NCBI RefSeq assembly: GCF_021130785.1 | Contig: NC_060215.1 | Coordinates: 70,997,501 to 71,061,500 of the forward strand | Length of the DNA stretch: 64,000 nt | Source of the DNA: Homalodisca vitripennis | Lineage: Eukaryota > Arthropoda > Insecta > Hemiptera > Cicadellidae | Direction of reading: 5' to 3' | In this document: in pieces, positions 1-11,169 of the stretch | Layout of the letters: the number at the start of each line of letters is the position of its first letter | How positions within the stretch are numbered: the first letter of the stretch is position 1 | The notes under the pieces: generated by a model | The model's database searches: none | Told to the model about the DNA's origin: nothing | Seen by the model: the letters and a program-made list of their open reading frames with translations, nothing else | Made by a program: the position numbers and the translations under genes

Positions 1-1035
1 GAATCTGCTTTCCAGCACTTAGGGCAAGCTACTTTCTTTAGATTGGTGGATTTAAATCAGGCATATTTACAGGTACCTTTGCAAGAGAACTCAAAGAAAT
101 ATACAGCTTTTGTTCTACCTTTCGGGCAATTTGAGTACAATTTTCTGCCTTTCGGTCTTGCAACCGGCTCTCAAGTCCTAACACGTTTAATTGATCAAAT
201 TTTTGGAGATATAAAATACAAATATGTGTTCAATTTTTTCGATGATTTGTGCATATACACAAACGGTACTTTTGATCAGCACTTGTGCCATCTCCGAGAA
301 GTTATAAATCGGCTAAAGCAGGCAGGATTAACCATCAATCCAGATAAAATGACCCTGGCAGCAAATCACATCCAATTTTTAGGTCACACATTTGCCAATC
401 ATACCGTGACGATTCACACGGATAGGTGCAAGCCAATAGTTGAGTTCCCCGCTCCTAAAAACTTGAAACAGCTAAATAGATTCTTGGGTATGACAGCCTT
501 TTATTCTAAATTCATTAAATCATTTGCAAAAATAGCGCAACCACTTAATAGTCTAAAGAAGAAAGGCGTAAAATTTACCTGGGGGCTTGAACAACAATCC
601 GCATTCGAAACTTTAAAAACAGCCTTGACATCAAATGCAGTTTTGAAAATGCCGGATTTTAATCGATCTTTTGTTTTACAAACCGATGCATCAACCTCCG
701 CCTTAGGTGCTTCACTCAGCCAAGAATATAATGGCAACTTGATGCCAGTGGCATTTGCTTCGCGACCACTAAACAAGCATGAGCAAAATTATGACACTCT
801 TCAACTTGAATGCCTGGCTGTTGTCTTTGCCTTTTCCAAATTCCAACAGTATCTTGAACATAGGGAATTCCTTTTGCAGACGGATTGCTCGGCATTATCC
901 TGGCTTTTAAACCACCCACGGCAAGTTGGAAAAATTTCTCGCTGGATTACATTTATAAATTCGTTTAAATTTCAAGTACAACATATCAAAGGATCGGATA
1001 ATGTAGTTGCTGATTGTTTATCGCGCCTGGTCTGA
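1..1035 (+). CDS. Ty3/gypsy pol fragment: reverse transcriptase plus RNase H (5' end outside window)
   Basis: The reading frame is open from base 1, so the protein continues upstream of the window. The first visible ATG (43) is internal. Reverse transcriptase motifs follow in order: VDLNQAY (first catalytic Asp), LPFGLATG, FNFFDDL (the YVDD box, here FFDD) and FLGH. Then comes a Ty3/gypsy-type RNase H with LQTDASTSALGA (Asp), LECLAVV (Glu), LQTDCSALSWL (Asp) and GSDNVVADCLSR (Asp), so its four acidic residues are present. The frame stops directly after the RNase H. No integrase zinc finger or integrase core follows, although family members normally carry one. I read it as the tail of a truncated retrotransposon. 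Family assignment is secure from motif order; activity is not claimed. Confidence 0.9.
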   Translation, partial: ESAFQHLGQATFFRLVDLNQAYLQVPLQENSKKYTAFVLPFGQFEYNFLPFGLATGSQVLTRLIDQIFGDIKYKYVFNFFDDLCIYTNGTFDQHLCHLREVINRLKQAGLTINPDKMTLAANHIQFLGHTFANHTVTIHTDRCKPIVEFPAPKNLKQLNRFLGMTAFYSKFIKSFAKIAQPLNSLKKKGVKFTWGLEQQSAFETLKTALTSNAVLKMPDFNRSFVLQTDASTSALGASLSQEYNGNLMPVAFASRPLNKHEQNYDTLQLECLAVVFAFSKFQQYLEHREFLLQTDCSALSWLLNHPRQVGKISRWITFINSFKFQVQHIKGSDNVVADCLSRLV

Positions 1036-1039
1036 TAAA

Positions 1040-1059
1040 TGTGGTGGGCAGTCACCACA
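1040..1059. repeat. Short palindrome at the gypsy / duplicated-block junction
   Basis: TGTGGTG and CACCACA form perfect 7-bp inverted arms around a 6-bp spacer, five bases after the gypsy stop codon. A TGT...ACA form is what the edge of an LTR can look like, so this may be the first bases of a 3' LTR cut off by the duplication junction at about 1059. No polypurine tract is evident before it. Confidence 0.45.
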
Positions 1060-1641
1060 TAACAAGTAATTATATATTGTTTAGATTTAAACAAAATAAA
1101 AGTGTTATAAAATTGGAGTCTAATCTTCAGTTATTTTGCTTTCGGAAATGTGGAACATTGTGTAACCATTTTCCTTTATTTCTGCGGTTGTGACTTATTC
1201 AATAATTGTTTTCTTCAAAATTCTTTAGTGAATCAATTAATCATAATAAAGACACATATAATCTTCAAATCTATATTTACTCAGATTTACAGATTCTCGT
1301 AAGAAACTATAAATAAAAAAAAAACTTATCAAAATATTCGTCAGACCAAATAAAATGCCTCCCTAATAAATAGAAATTTAACACTATTAACTTTTGTGTT
1401 TCTGAATGTAGTAAAATGTTATTAATAAGTCTTAAGTGTAATCATTATTAGCATACATAATAAACTATTAAAAGAATGTCTTCAAACTCACTGCATTTGG
1501 CACATTAGAATTGGAATGTTTTATATGTGGGACAAATAGTTACAATTTTGTATAATAAGAATACTGAGATAGAAGGTTACAATACAGTCTATTTACACAA
1601 TTATAGTTAAACTTACATTTACTCTTATAATTATAATTCCA

Positions 1642-1666
1642 CTTACCTAATTTTAGGTAAGTGATT
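1642..1666. repeat. Hairpin built of two opposed splice-donor-like sequences
   Basis: CACTTACCTAA and TTAGGTAAGTG are near-perfect inverted arms with almost no loop. Each arm reads as AG|GTAAGTG on its own strand. The same hairpin is in the second block copy near 60550. It looks like a palindrome rather than two real splice donors. Confidence 0.5.
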
Positions 1667-3953
1667 CAGACAGTGATTCAGTCTATTATCCTATCTTATA
1701 CCAATAGAATAGATAAAACATCTACAGAAATACAGCAACAACACGTTTCAAAGTAATGAGGACATACCTGTAGTGTGTCAGGTATAGCATGACTGATGGA
1801 ATACATGGAGGGACACCATCTGTCAAAGAGAGTATGCAACACTACTACAGCAGCTGAGAATTCTTAGCTCGTGGCTTATAGTGTATTGGTCACCTTGTAC
1901 TGTAGTTTTATTCATATCAGTGTGAATATAATATATAATAATAAAATAAAATAACTTTAAAAATTTAGTACGGACCAATATAGATTCGTGAATCCTCATT
2001 TTATGGAAACAGAGACACAAGTTGGTTTAATAGAATAAAATTATACAATTAATTGTATAAATTAATTTAAAATGTTATAAATTAATCGACAGCTTTAGTT
2101 TACTGTGACACTCATTAGGTGCATAGTTAAAGTTTTTATTTTATTTTCAACTAATATCTTTAAATTTCTTGTAAGTTTTAATACGAATATCACTTAAAAA
2201 CTCTTAAATGATAATGCAATTTAACTATCGCAATCTTCTTATTGTAAATTTACCATTCACAAAAAATACTGATTTACAGGATTTAGTAACAATCAAGGGC
2301 ATAATCCCTGTTAAATAATCTCCACTCCTCATTGTGGGAGTCCTAATTAGTCTCACAACAGTTTGTGAGATTTTAACAATTTTTTAGGCAAAAAGTAAAA
2401 AAAAATTATTTAAATTATATTTTGAAATAATTACATAAAATAGTGGTACATTCTGTATTTACTTTTTTAGTTTCCACGGTAAAATTAACTACATGCCAAA
2501 ATTAATTGACATACTTATCTGTTTAATGCATGCGTTAATATATAACAGTAGTATATCTTTTTAAGTTAATTCTTTTATTTTTTTTAGGAGGATTGACTGT
2601 GATACTGGTTGATGCTGAGCTGAACTGCTGATTATACATTAAAGGTTTGAAGTGCAATGAAAAAAATATCAGTAAAATGAAGAACTTAATATACTCAAAT
2701 CTAATTCAGTTGAAAGATTTTTCGTTGCTCAAATTGCTTAAAGATGCACCTGTACAAATATGGTTCTTTAGTTATGTCTTCTCTAATGTTGTGCCACTGC
2801 ATCGAACTGCCCAGTGTTTGTATTAAGTTTACTTCTGTGTTGAACTGGACTCTTTTATGTAAGTTGGATATATTTTTGTCTATACAGTTAACAAATTATA
2901 TATATTATTTCATGAATTTTTGTAATATTTCATTTTAAACTCACTAGCACTTCACTATTTTGCAAAACAGCTGAATTCATCATAAATTTACATCAATGAC
3001 CGCATTGGTGATATAAAACAATTTGTTTCATCACAATTAATTATGATCTGTTGTCCTGAGTTTTCTTTGTGAAAAATGATATAGTTATATTTCATTGCCA
3101 TTAGGTGTTTGTGTGGATAAAGGCTATCACTTTCTATTTTATAGTACTTGATATTTTTAATTGGTTTGATATTCTGTGTAACTTATTTGTATGACAAATA
3201 TAGTGACGTAGTTATCTGTCTTGTCAGTTCGTCTCATGAGTAGCATTGTATCGTTTTGTTATTGAACATGTCTTTTGCACCACTTTTGCTTTTCATGGTA
3301 GTAGTTTTTAACATCTTTTTAATAAGAAATTTTTTAATTTTCAGCTAAATAAATCACGTATACAATGGGTAAGGGTGTCCCTTTGTTCTCTCAAAACTTC
3401 AGTATTTAAGCTAGATTAATACTTAGAAAGTATCTTTACTATATCCTGGATGTATGTCAAATCTAATATTCTATGCTATTTTATTACATGGTCTCATCAT
3501 ACTTTTGGTTTGGTTAAAACATCCAAACTACTTACAGGATGAATTTTGTTATTTTCAAAGCAATGTTCTATAAATTCATATGTCTATAAGGGTTAATATT
3601 TACTTAGAAAATAATGTGTTACCTACAGTGAAGAGTTGAAGAAATATGTAGAAACTTGTATAAACCAAATAAACAAAGATTATTTCATTTTTTGTTTTCT
3701 TACTGTGTCCTATCTGTATCATGTACATTATTTTTATAAGAATTAGTGCTGGTTTGTAACCCTAAAGTAAACTAGCATTTTATCATGATAATGAAGCATA
3801 AAATGAAACGTAATTAATTAGTTCATAACAAATATACACTAAATACCATTACAAGACAGGGCGTTATCATTAATATAAGACATTCCATTAAAAATGTTGT
3901 TGCACTAAAAGGCTGTATTATTGCGTGAATTATATGAACTTAGATTTTCTTGT

Positions 3954-5023
3954 GACGTAGTTTTTTGAAAAGCTGAAAATTTGTGATTAAGTACTTTAAC
4001 TACCTAATTGACTGTGTACATTTAACATTTAAACAAAAGTACTAGTGCTTATTGTGCATATAAGATCTTTCTATAAGGTGGTAAGATAAATTGTTGGGGT
4101 GAAGATTTCCATAAATTCCTTCAGTGGTGCTTTAGTAAGTTTACTTTTCATGATATGGTTCCAGTTGATTTCTATGTCAGAGGCCATGTGGAATTTGTCA
4201 TAGAACTATGAGACATAATGTGGCACAAAGATTGAATGTCACCAATGTGCGATAAATATCATCCAACTATGACGTAGTTTTTTGAAAAGCTGAAAATTTG
4301 TGATTAAGTACTTTAACTACCTAATTGACTGTGTACATTTAACATTTACAGGGATGCTACAGGTCAGGGAAATCAGGGAAGTCAGGGAAAAAAACAGGAC
4401 TGGAAATCAGTGAAAAGTCAGGGAATCCGGTCTCAAGTCAGGGAATTTCGACGTTGGTCAGGGAAAAATATAAAATCCCTTTACACAAATAAACTTACTG
4501 CCGCCGCGACGAGTCCAAGCCTGCAGACGACGCAGCGCATATTTTACTTCTGTGTTGTAAAAGATCATTTAAGTCAATCTTTTTGTAAGTATTTAACTGT
4601 GTTCACTTTATTTTTTGCTTTTTTTATATTTGCCACCTTGTTAGCCTCAACACTGCTTTTTTCCACCCGTTAATTGCCAAAACCCCTGGGGATTGCGTCG
4701 AAATAGTCAGGGAAAAATGAAAAATTTGGTCTGGAAATCAGGGAAAAGTCAGGGAATTTCATTATTGGACTCCTGTAGCAACCCTGATTTAAAACTAGTG
4801 CTTATTGTGCATATAAGATCTTTCTATAAGGTGGTAAGATAAATTGTTGGGGTGAAGATTTCCATAAATTCCTTCAGTGGTGCTTTAGTAAGTTTACTTT
4901 TCATGATATGGTTCCAGTTGATTTCTATGTCAGAGGCCATGTGGAATTTGTCATAGAACTATGAGACATAATGTGGCACAAAGATTGAATGTCACCAATG
5001 TGCGATAAATATCATCCAACTAT
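3954..5023. repeat. Local tandem duplication present only in copy 1
   Basis: Unit 1 is 3954-4270 (317 bp) and unit 2 is 4271-5023. Both begin GACGTAGTTTTTTGAAAAGC and end CATCCAACTAT. Unit 2 is longer because a 438-bp element sits in it. The second block copy has a single unit at about 62863-63179. The two units share bases that differ from copy 2 (for example GTTGGGGTG against CTTGGGGTG), so the tandem event happened after the large duplication. Confidence 0.88.
4349..4786. mobile_element. 438-bp non-autonomous inverted-repeat element with CAGGG ends
   Basis: The ends are CAGGGATGCTACAGG and CCTGTAGCAACCCTG, 15-bp inverted repeats with one mismatch. ATTTA flanks both sides (4344-4348, 4787-4791), a possible 5-bp target duplication. 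The body is full of TCAGGGAAA-type repeats near both ends (about ten copies), which could be transposase binding sites. CAGGG ends recall hAT elements, but hAT makes 8-bp duplications, so the superfamily is left open. A 7-bp deletion lies just right of the insertion compared with the empty site. No transposase is encoded. Confidence 0.75.
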
Positions 5024-6059
5024 GTTCTGTTGAAAAAGACAGCGGAACATTATATTTTCCATTTTTGTATTTTGTTACAAAATTAGCAAATTAGTACAAA
5101 CATTTATGTTTCATCTTATGCCTTGCAAACTTGGTGAATGTCTTTATGAGTTTTGTTCTGATCACTCTGATTTTCTTCTACTACATAATGAAAATAAACA
5201 AGAGTGATAATTATGGTTACAGTGTAGTGTTTGATGAATAAACCGATTTAAAAAATGTGAAATAATTTAATTGTATTTTTATTACAATTAAGAAATACAT
5301 ATGTTCTTTATGTTTAATCTTAAAAATATATTTTCACACAGCAACAATATTTTTAATTTTCATTCTTTTATGAATCAAACTTACAAATTAATCATAATAA
5401 AAGATATTAAAAGGCAATAAAATATGTTTAATTGAATTCCTAATGAGTAAAAATATTTATCAGAATTTTTTATTACAGTTATTATAAATTAAATCATTGT
5501 ATTAAAAAAAATTCAACAATGCAAATCATATGAAAGGCTATTGATCATTTGAGAAGTGCAATAATTGAAAACGATATTAATTTTTGGTGCGGTATAAACA
5601 GCTAATGTCAAAGAAACATGATTAACACTCATAAAACAAATTTATAAACAAGAATTATTATAATTATATATGTTTATTAAAATTCATGAAACCACACAAC
5701 CAATTTTGTTTCGGAATAATACAATTAAATATATAACAATGTATATTGATTTTTAACTACCTTCGTATTGATTTTGAATCATTAAGCTTAATTTTCTAAA
5801 ATTTGGTTGCTTTAAAATTTTATTATAAAATTAAGTAGTAAAAGAAAAGTAGTTGTTGTATTGAAAACATTTCTGTTCAAAGTAAAAACCCGGACAAAGT
5901 TAAAACAGCGAACATTGAAAGAGATATAACGGATCATTATGGAATTTATATTGAACTTGATTTCCAAACAAGTCCATTAAAAAATCTAATCTTCCCTCGA
6001 AATATATTGACAATAAACTGCTTAGTAATTATATTATGAACTGTAGATCTTTATTATAA

Positions 6060-7610
6060 GGTTAAGTTTTTTTCACTATATAAACACTTGCTTGGAAAAG
6101 TCAAAGAAAACTTCAATTTTGTCTCCTCGAGTGAAACCTTTGAAGCCGTGGATACAGTTGACCTAGTACGATCTGTAAGGAAGAAGGATAAGCTCCATAA
6201 ACTTCTAAAAAAACAACTATTTGATGTACAATTAAACCATTTTTACAGAAGATATAGAAACATACATAACAGGGTAATAAAAAATTGTAAATTACAGTAC
6301 TTCAAAAATGAATTTTAAAAACCCAAAAATTAACAAACTGGCAAGAGAGCAATAAAAAAAAGCTTTTCCACTTGAAAAATTTCTTGCAAACCGAAATAGA
6401 TGGCCGGCAGTGATCTGAGATTGAAAGTGGTGGACGAATTTAACAAATGCTTTGTAAATGTAGGAAAGGCAAATGCTCTATACTTGAGTGGTTCACATGT
6501 CCTTGTAAAAACTCAATTTCATTGGAATAAAAAAACGACACCTTAAAGTGGTTTGAATCATACTTAGCCAATTGTAAACAATACCTCACCATCAATAATG
6601 CCAACAGCAAGCAAGCATCTGTTGATTTTGGAGTAGTGCAGGGAAACATTCTAGGGCCTTTGCTATTTTTAATAAATGTGAATAATTAACCAAAAATTAA
6701 TACATCAGGAAAATGATATCTTTTTACTGACAATGCAGCAATTGTTTTTGAAGGCAAGATTTGGGATAAAGTAAGGAAAGAGGCAATTCAAGATCTAATC
6801 ATAATAAATAAATGGTTTGATCAAAACATGTTGACGTTAAATGTTTCTAGAAATAAATTTGTGCCTGTCTCATTGCAAGAGAGTGGTAGAAACACTCAGT
6901 AAGGGGTTAAAATTACATTCATGTGGGGATTTCGAAAATTTGAATTGTAGTTATAAAAAAATGGAATAATTAAATTATTATTAATATATAGAGGTGACTT
7001 TTGATAGTAAATTAATATGGACTGCACATATAGATCATGTAAAAAAGAAACTAAGGAAAATGATATTTGCATATTACTAATTAGGCCAAATTTTAAATAT
7101 TTCAGAGTGAAAGGATTTTATATTGTGCTTATCTGCAGTCAGTCTTGGAGAGTAGAATTATTGGGTACGGTGGTGTGTATAAAATAACGCTGCAACCTTT
7201 GGTAGTAACACAAAAAGCTATTATTAAGGATTCACTTGGTAAGAGTTGATTGTTCTCATCAGATGCGGTGTTCAACAATCTAAACGTTTTTTATGTTCAG
7301 CAATTGTATGTTAGAAACTTGACCTATATCTTTAAACATTCAGAAGAACTTTTCGATCAAGTGACACATACTAACCAAAGAGTGCAGTTAACGTTGGGAT
7401 TCGTTTTCCAAGACTTCATAAAACCTATTCCACTAGTAATCCCTTCTTAATTGCGCACTACTTATACAGAAATATACCAGAGCCACTTAGGATATTTGAA
7501 GAGTACACGCCTAATTTCAAATTTACAGTAAATAAGTGTTTGCTGAGTATAGGAAGGATGAATACAGAGTTGTTGGCAACTTACAGTATAGATTGATTAG
7601 TTTGATATAA
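6060..7610 (+). pseudogene. Degenerate LINE (non-LTR) reverse transcriptase remnant
   Basis: 6088-6318 reads KKDKLHKLLKKQL...YRRYRNIHNRVIK, like the linker between endonuclease and reverse transcriptase in CR1/jockey-type LINEs. Around 6545-6690 the frame reads FESYLANCKQYL then VVQGNILGPLLFLI, the GVPQGSxLGPLLF box. Near 6720 LFTDNAAIVF replaces the F/YADD box, with the second Asp changed to Asn. Many stops and frameshifts follow, so the copy is dead. The 3' part runs to about 7610, where AT-rich sequence with an AATAAA-like signal follows. The clade cannot be fixed from these pieces. Confidence 0.7.
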
Positions 7611-7619
7611 GTATAAGTA

Positions 7620-8249
7620 ATAGCTGCTATGAATGTTACATATGTTATAATTTGTGAAATAAACCATTTAAATTTCAAGAACACTTAAATTTAATGTTAA
7701 AATTCTTTTACCCTAACGTGAATATTATGTATCTAGACAAAAGTTCAAATACAAAAGTGTGGTTTACTAAATTATGTACATATTCACTGTATGTTGGCAT
7801 TTTGTTGATATAATTATCTTGTGACATACCAGAATGACCTTGAGTTTAATGTGAAAGTAAATATGAAAAGTAAATATCTCTATATTAATTCTCAGGCGCA
7901 CGTACCAATTTTCAGCACAACACCACACACGTAGGGTGGATTAAACCTCATTTTATTTGGCTCATAAAATACCTAATTTTTTGTTTTTCAGAAAATATGA
8001 ATGGCTAATATGTTAAAATTCATTCTTTTGATTAAGCCATGTATATTAATAAAATGTATCCAATATTTAAATTTATTTGTTTTATATATGCTAAGTGTTT
8101 TCTTAGTAATAACGTTCTTATTACAATTTTCTGTTTGAATTGAATGAAACACTTATATTTTTATGTTGATTGATTGTTTATTTGTTAGATTACCTTATGA
8201 CAAATAAAAACCAAACAAAATAATCATGTTTGTACAACATTTTAAAATA
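7620..8249. other. AT-rich stretch without recognised features
   Basis: No ORF, tandem repeat or inverted repeat was recognised between the LINE remnant and the mariner element. Confidence 0.5.
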
Positions 8250-8421
8250 CAGGGTGTATCAAAAAGAAGCATCCGATTTAATACAATCATAACTATTCTG
8301 TTTGTTGAGCTAAATGCGCTAACAACGTACTGTTGAAAAAAATATCTTTTAAAGTTTTACATAGTTCCCGCTAGGTAGCAGCAGCGCGCTTGAGTGAACG
8401 CCTACTTCATTTCTAGTGAAA

Positions 8422-8610
8422 ATGGCGTCTGCACCACAAAAAGCATTTTGTGTTCTACGTTTTTCGCAGTGTCAGTCTGTAATGACTGTTCAGCGTGACC
8501 TTAATAAGTATGGTGTTGATCCTCCTACATCACAGAGCATTAGACGATGGTATGCACAATTTCAAGAAAAAGGTTGTCTGTGTAAAGGCAAGTCCCAGAG
8601 TGTCCGATGA
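8422..8610 (+). pseudogene. Transposase N-terminus (helix-turn-helix) of the mariner-like element
   Basis: It begins at ATG 8422; the GTG six bases upstream is unlikely to be the start. The product reads MASAPQKAFCVLRFSQCQSV followed by PPTSQSIRRWYAQFQEKGCL, the paired helix-turn-helix DNA-binding head found in many insect mariner-group transposases. A stop follows at SVR, where the ancestral protein would continue into the second helix-turn-helix. The rest is lost to the internal deletion. Confidence 0.75.
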
Positions 8611-8637
8611 AGACGTGGAGCGTGTCCGCCTTTCGAT

Positions 8638-9039
8638 ATGCTTGAGAATTATCTTTTCCCCCAATTGGAAACTGATTCGAACGACTTCATATACCAACAG
8701 GACGGGACAACGCCACATTGGCATCTGGCAGTCCGGCAATTTTTAAATCGAAGAATTCGTGACCGGTGGATGGGCCGCACTGGACAAAATGACGCATCCT
8801 TACATTCCTGGCCTTCAAGGTCACCGGACCTTACTGTATGTGATTTTTTCTTGTGGGATTTCATCAAAGACTCTGTATATATGCCTCCGCTACCAATAAC
8901 AATGGATGAGCTGAGGGATCGCATTACAACAGCAGTGGAATCAGTAACTCAGGACATGCTCGCTGCAGTGTGGGATGAATTTGAATACCGCATAGACATA
9001 TACCGTGTATCTAAAGGTGGACATATTGAACACCTTTGA
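8638..9039 (+). pseudogene. Transposase C-terminal catalytic part of the mariner-like element
   Basis: The frame reads MLENYLFPQLE, then FIYQQDGTTPHW (second catalytic Asp) and WPSRSPDLTVCDFFLW (third catalytic Asp), then IEHL at the stop. By my count 46 residues separate those two Asps, longer than the DD34D of classical mariners. The first Asp is missing with the deleted middle section. The fragment ends normally about 120 bp before the right inverted repeat. Confidence 0.82.
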
Positions 9040-9319
9040 GAAGGTATGAAAAAAACTTTTTGAGTTTCCCTTTCAGCCAAAAAAATTAGGAATTGTATAT
9101 GTTTACTACTGTTTGAAATATAGACATGCCAAACCGAATGATTCTTTTTGATACACTCTATATGTTTCTGTTCAAAAAGTTGTGAATTCTTTTAGGTAAA
9201 ATAATATAAGCAACAATTACAAACAGAAAGTGCCTCCCATTTTACAAGCCTAATGGCAAATATTATGAATATAATTATTTATAGTTTTAAAAATGTAGTA
9301 AGTTAATAACTGACGCTCA

Positions 9320-9667
9320 GAGCTGCAATATAGGATGAGAACTTGGCGTCCGTTACTTTGGCGGACGCTCGCTGAAGTACATGTTGCTGTGTTCCTCATA
9401 CATAAGTTTATTGTAGTTGCAGCACGATGTCTTGGTCTTTCTGTCCTTACCACGGAGACAATCCCTACATTGTATTCTTCTCTGGGGTTCCTCTTGAATG
9501 CCACTGAATCTCCAAGAAGTTAAGCATTGCAGAGAACATCTTGATAGCAAGTGCGGCTTTCTTAGTTCTAATGCTAGATGCTTTAGAAATACTCTTCTCA
9601 TAATTGGAGTATCATTTGACATGTTATGCTTAAAGATTATTAGTGCTTTGATGTCAGAAACTATCAA
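9320..9667 (-). pseudogene. piggyBac-like transposase C-terminal remnant
   Basis: The minus strand reads HNMSNDTPIMRRVFLKHLAL then ELRKPHLLSR, matching the late piggyBac segment where the last helices precede the cysteine-rich tail. It then reads RRIQCRDCLRGKDRKTKTSC and YEEHS, resembling the C-terminal zinc-binding domain (CxxC...KDRKT...C...EHS), with some cysteines lost. Upstream, stops interrupt the catalytic part, which is not recognisable here. Assignment rests on remembered family patterns, and no terminal repeats were found. Confidence 0.6.
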
Positions 9668-10311
9668 ACAGATGTTGTAGACTCTCTTTTTCTAAAATTA
9701 ACCATGTTTGCACCAAAACAAACACTTTATGTAATAAAATGAACATTAAAACTTACTCACAGGTATAAATAAAAAGTAAATGGAAGTAAGAAAAAGTATA
9801 AAATAAATTAGGGCTATATTTGTATAAAATTTGTCTGCTGGATGTAATAACACGTGCGTAGTTGAACGCATTCAAGACAATAAACAAACGCTTTTTGTTG
9901 CAACTTAAGGGGGATCGGGAGGGAAAAAATAAAAAAATACTTTTTTAAATTTTGATTGCATATTAATATAAATTTCATTACCTTTAATTTAAGACCAAAT
10001 TTATGCAATTCTGAAGAGTAGTTATTTTTTTATTAATTATTTTGTGAAGTACTGCAACCACAATCCAGACCATTTTTTAAGTTGCATTCTTCAACGTTGC
10101 AACTTTATATAGTACTCATTTTAAATAGTACAAAATTAATATTCTGGTTTGATTGGTTGGTATACCTGTTTGCCATGTGTTATTGCTTTCAGCTTCTCAT
10201 TATTGTTTACACGTGTTACTGTTTTCTCCTCTTGTTTACAGTGTGTTGATATTGAAGTGAAAACAGGTTATGTACCGGTATAAACTTTGACTATTGATAA
10301 CTTTGATAAAT

Positions 10312-10665
10312 ATGCCTAGATTTGTGAATAGAGTGTTAAAGAAACGTAAAAATGTGGGGAAACCCAAAATAGTTATAGTTCAACATGATGAAGCTGGTGA
10401 TAGGGGTCCTAGGCCTACTCCTGGAACTAGTTACACTCCCAAGGAAAGTACATCGAGTAAGATAATAAGTGAGAACCTGTCAGAATACACATCATATAAG
10501 TGTGATTCTAAATGTTTCAATATTGTACAGTTGCAAACAACTGAAAATTTAATCAATAAAGTTTGTGTTTGTGCACAGTGCGGTAAATCAATGTCTCTTG
10601 TTGCTGGGAAACTCTTAGGCCTGAGTGTAAACATTGAACTTACATGTAGTGTTTGTGGTGTATAA
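10312..10665 (+). pseudogene. N-terminal part of the TTAA-element transposase
   Basis: The ATG at 10312 opens a basic segment (MPRFVNRVLKKRKNVGKPK) followed by a low-complexity Pro/Thr/Ser linker. A cysteine-rich part follows: CVCAQCGKSM...LTCSVCGV, two CxxC pairs that probably bind zinc. The frame stops right after the second pair. The ancestral protein seems to continue in another frame just downstream (RCIGLGEQAA, then TNLPCPTEFKPFNKML). A short basic head plus zinc ribbon before the catalytic domain fits this transposase family. Confidence 0.7.
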
Positions 10666-11169
10666 GTGTATGTGACACTAACAGTAAAATACTTGAAACA
10701 AGTAAGGCTGAGATAAATGTAAGACTGACATATTCATTTCGCTGCATTGGCCTTGGAGAGCAAGCTGCAATATTATTTTGAGAAATGACGAACTTGCCTT
10801 GCCCTACTGAATTCAAGCCATTCAATAAAATGCTATTTAATGTAATCAAAGAGGTAAGTTTAGCTAGCATGAAAAAAGCTGCTAATGATGCTATAGATTA
10901 AAAAAAAACCAAGAAAATGAATCTCCAGAACCTGTTGAGCGCAATCTGAGTGTCGCGTTTGATGGATCTTGGCAAAAGCGTGGCCACACTTCGCAGAATG
11001 GTGTGGTCACAGGCATAAGCATCACTACAGGGAAAGTTATTGACGTTGAAGTTCTGAGCAAGTCCTATAGATGCAAAAAAGATTAGAAAATCAACATGAC
11101 CAAAATTGTACTGCAAATTATTCAGGCTCGAGTGGGGGCATGGAGGTGGCTGGCGTGTGAAATATTTTC
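10666..11169 (+). pseudogene. Frameshifted middle part of the TTAA-element transposase
   Basis: Fragments in changing frames read TYSFRCIGLGEQAAI, MTNLPCPTEFKPFNKMLF and SVAFDGSWQKRGHTSQNGVV, followed by TGKVIDVEVLSK. The FDGSWQKRGHTS...GVV...GKVxDxE run is the expected first catalytic stretch (Asp in FDG). At least two stops and several frameshifts separate the pieces. Confidence 0.7.

Larger units (their letters stand above)
1059..5846. repeat. Large direct duplication, copy 1 (second copy at 59966-64000)
   Basis: From ATAACAAGTAATTAT onward this block runs in the same orientation and order as 59966-64000, with only scattered substitutions and 1-2 base indels. It is AT-rich and shows no long ORF of recognisable function. 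Copy 1 carries two extra features absent from copy 2: a 317-bp tandem duplication and a 438-bp inverted-repeat element. The visible match ends only because the window ends at 64000, so the true length is at least 4.0 kb of shared sequence. It may be a segmental duplication, a long non-coding repeat, or an assembly duplicate; the sequence alone does not decide. Confidence 0.9.
8250..9160 (+). mobile_element. Internally deleted Tc1/mariner-group element
   Basis: The ends CAGGGTGTATCAAAAAGAAG and CTTTTTGATACACTCTA are inverted repeats. TA at 8248-8249 and 9161-9162 is the family's target duplication. At 911 bp it is shorter than a full element. It carries the two ends of a transposase joined by a deletion that removed the first catalytic Asp region, so it cannot move by itself. 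Confidence 0.88.

Noticed and set aside
1823..2020. Minus-strand ORF of 65 codons, repeated at 60731-60928
   Set aside because: It is conserved only because the whole block is duplicated. Composition is that of AT-rich noncoding DNA (Ile/Tyr/Phe runs) with no family resemblance.
2588..2631. Possible terminal exon after a strong polypyrimidine tract and AG
   Set aside because: Only 14 codons (LTVILVDAELNC) are open and no upstream exon fits in either block copy.
2744..2938. ORF of 64 codons in copy 1
   Set aside because: It is broken in copy 2 by a 1-2 base indel near 61651 and has no recognisable content.
4410..4673. 87-codon ORF inside the 438-bp element
   Set aside because: It consists of translated TCAGGGAA repeats and a T-rich stretch. 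No transposase motif.
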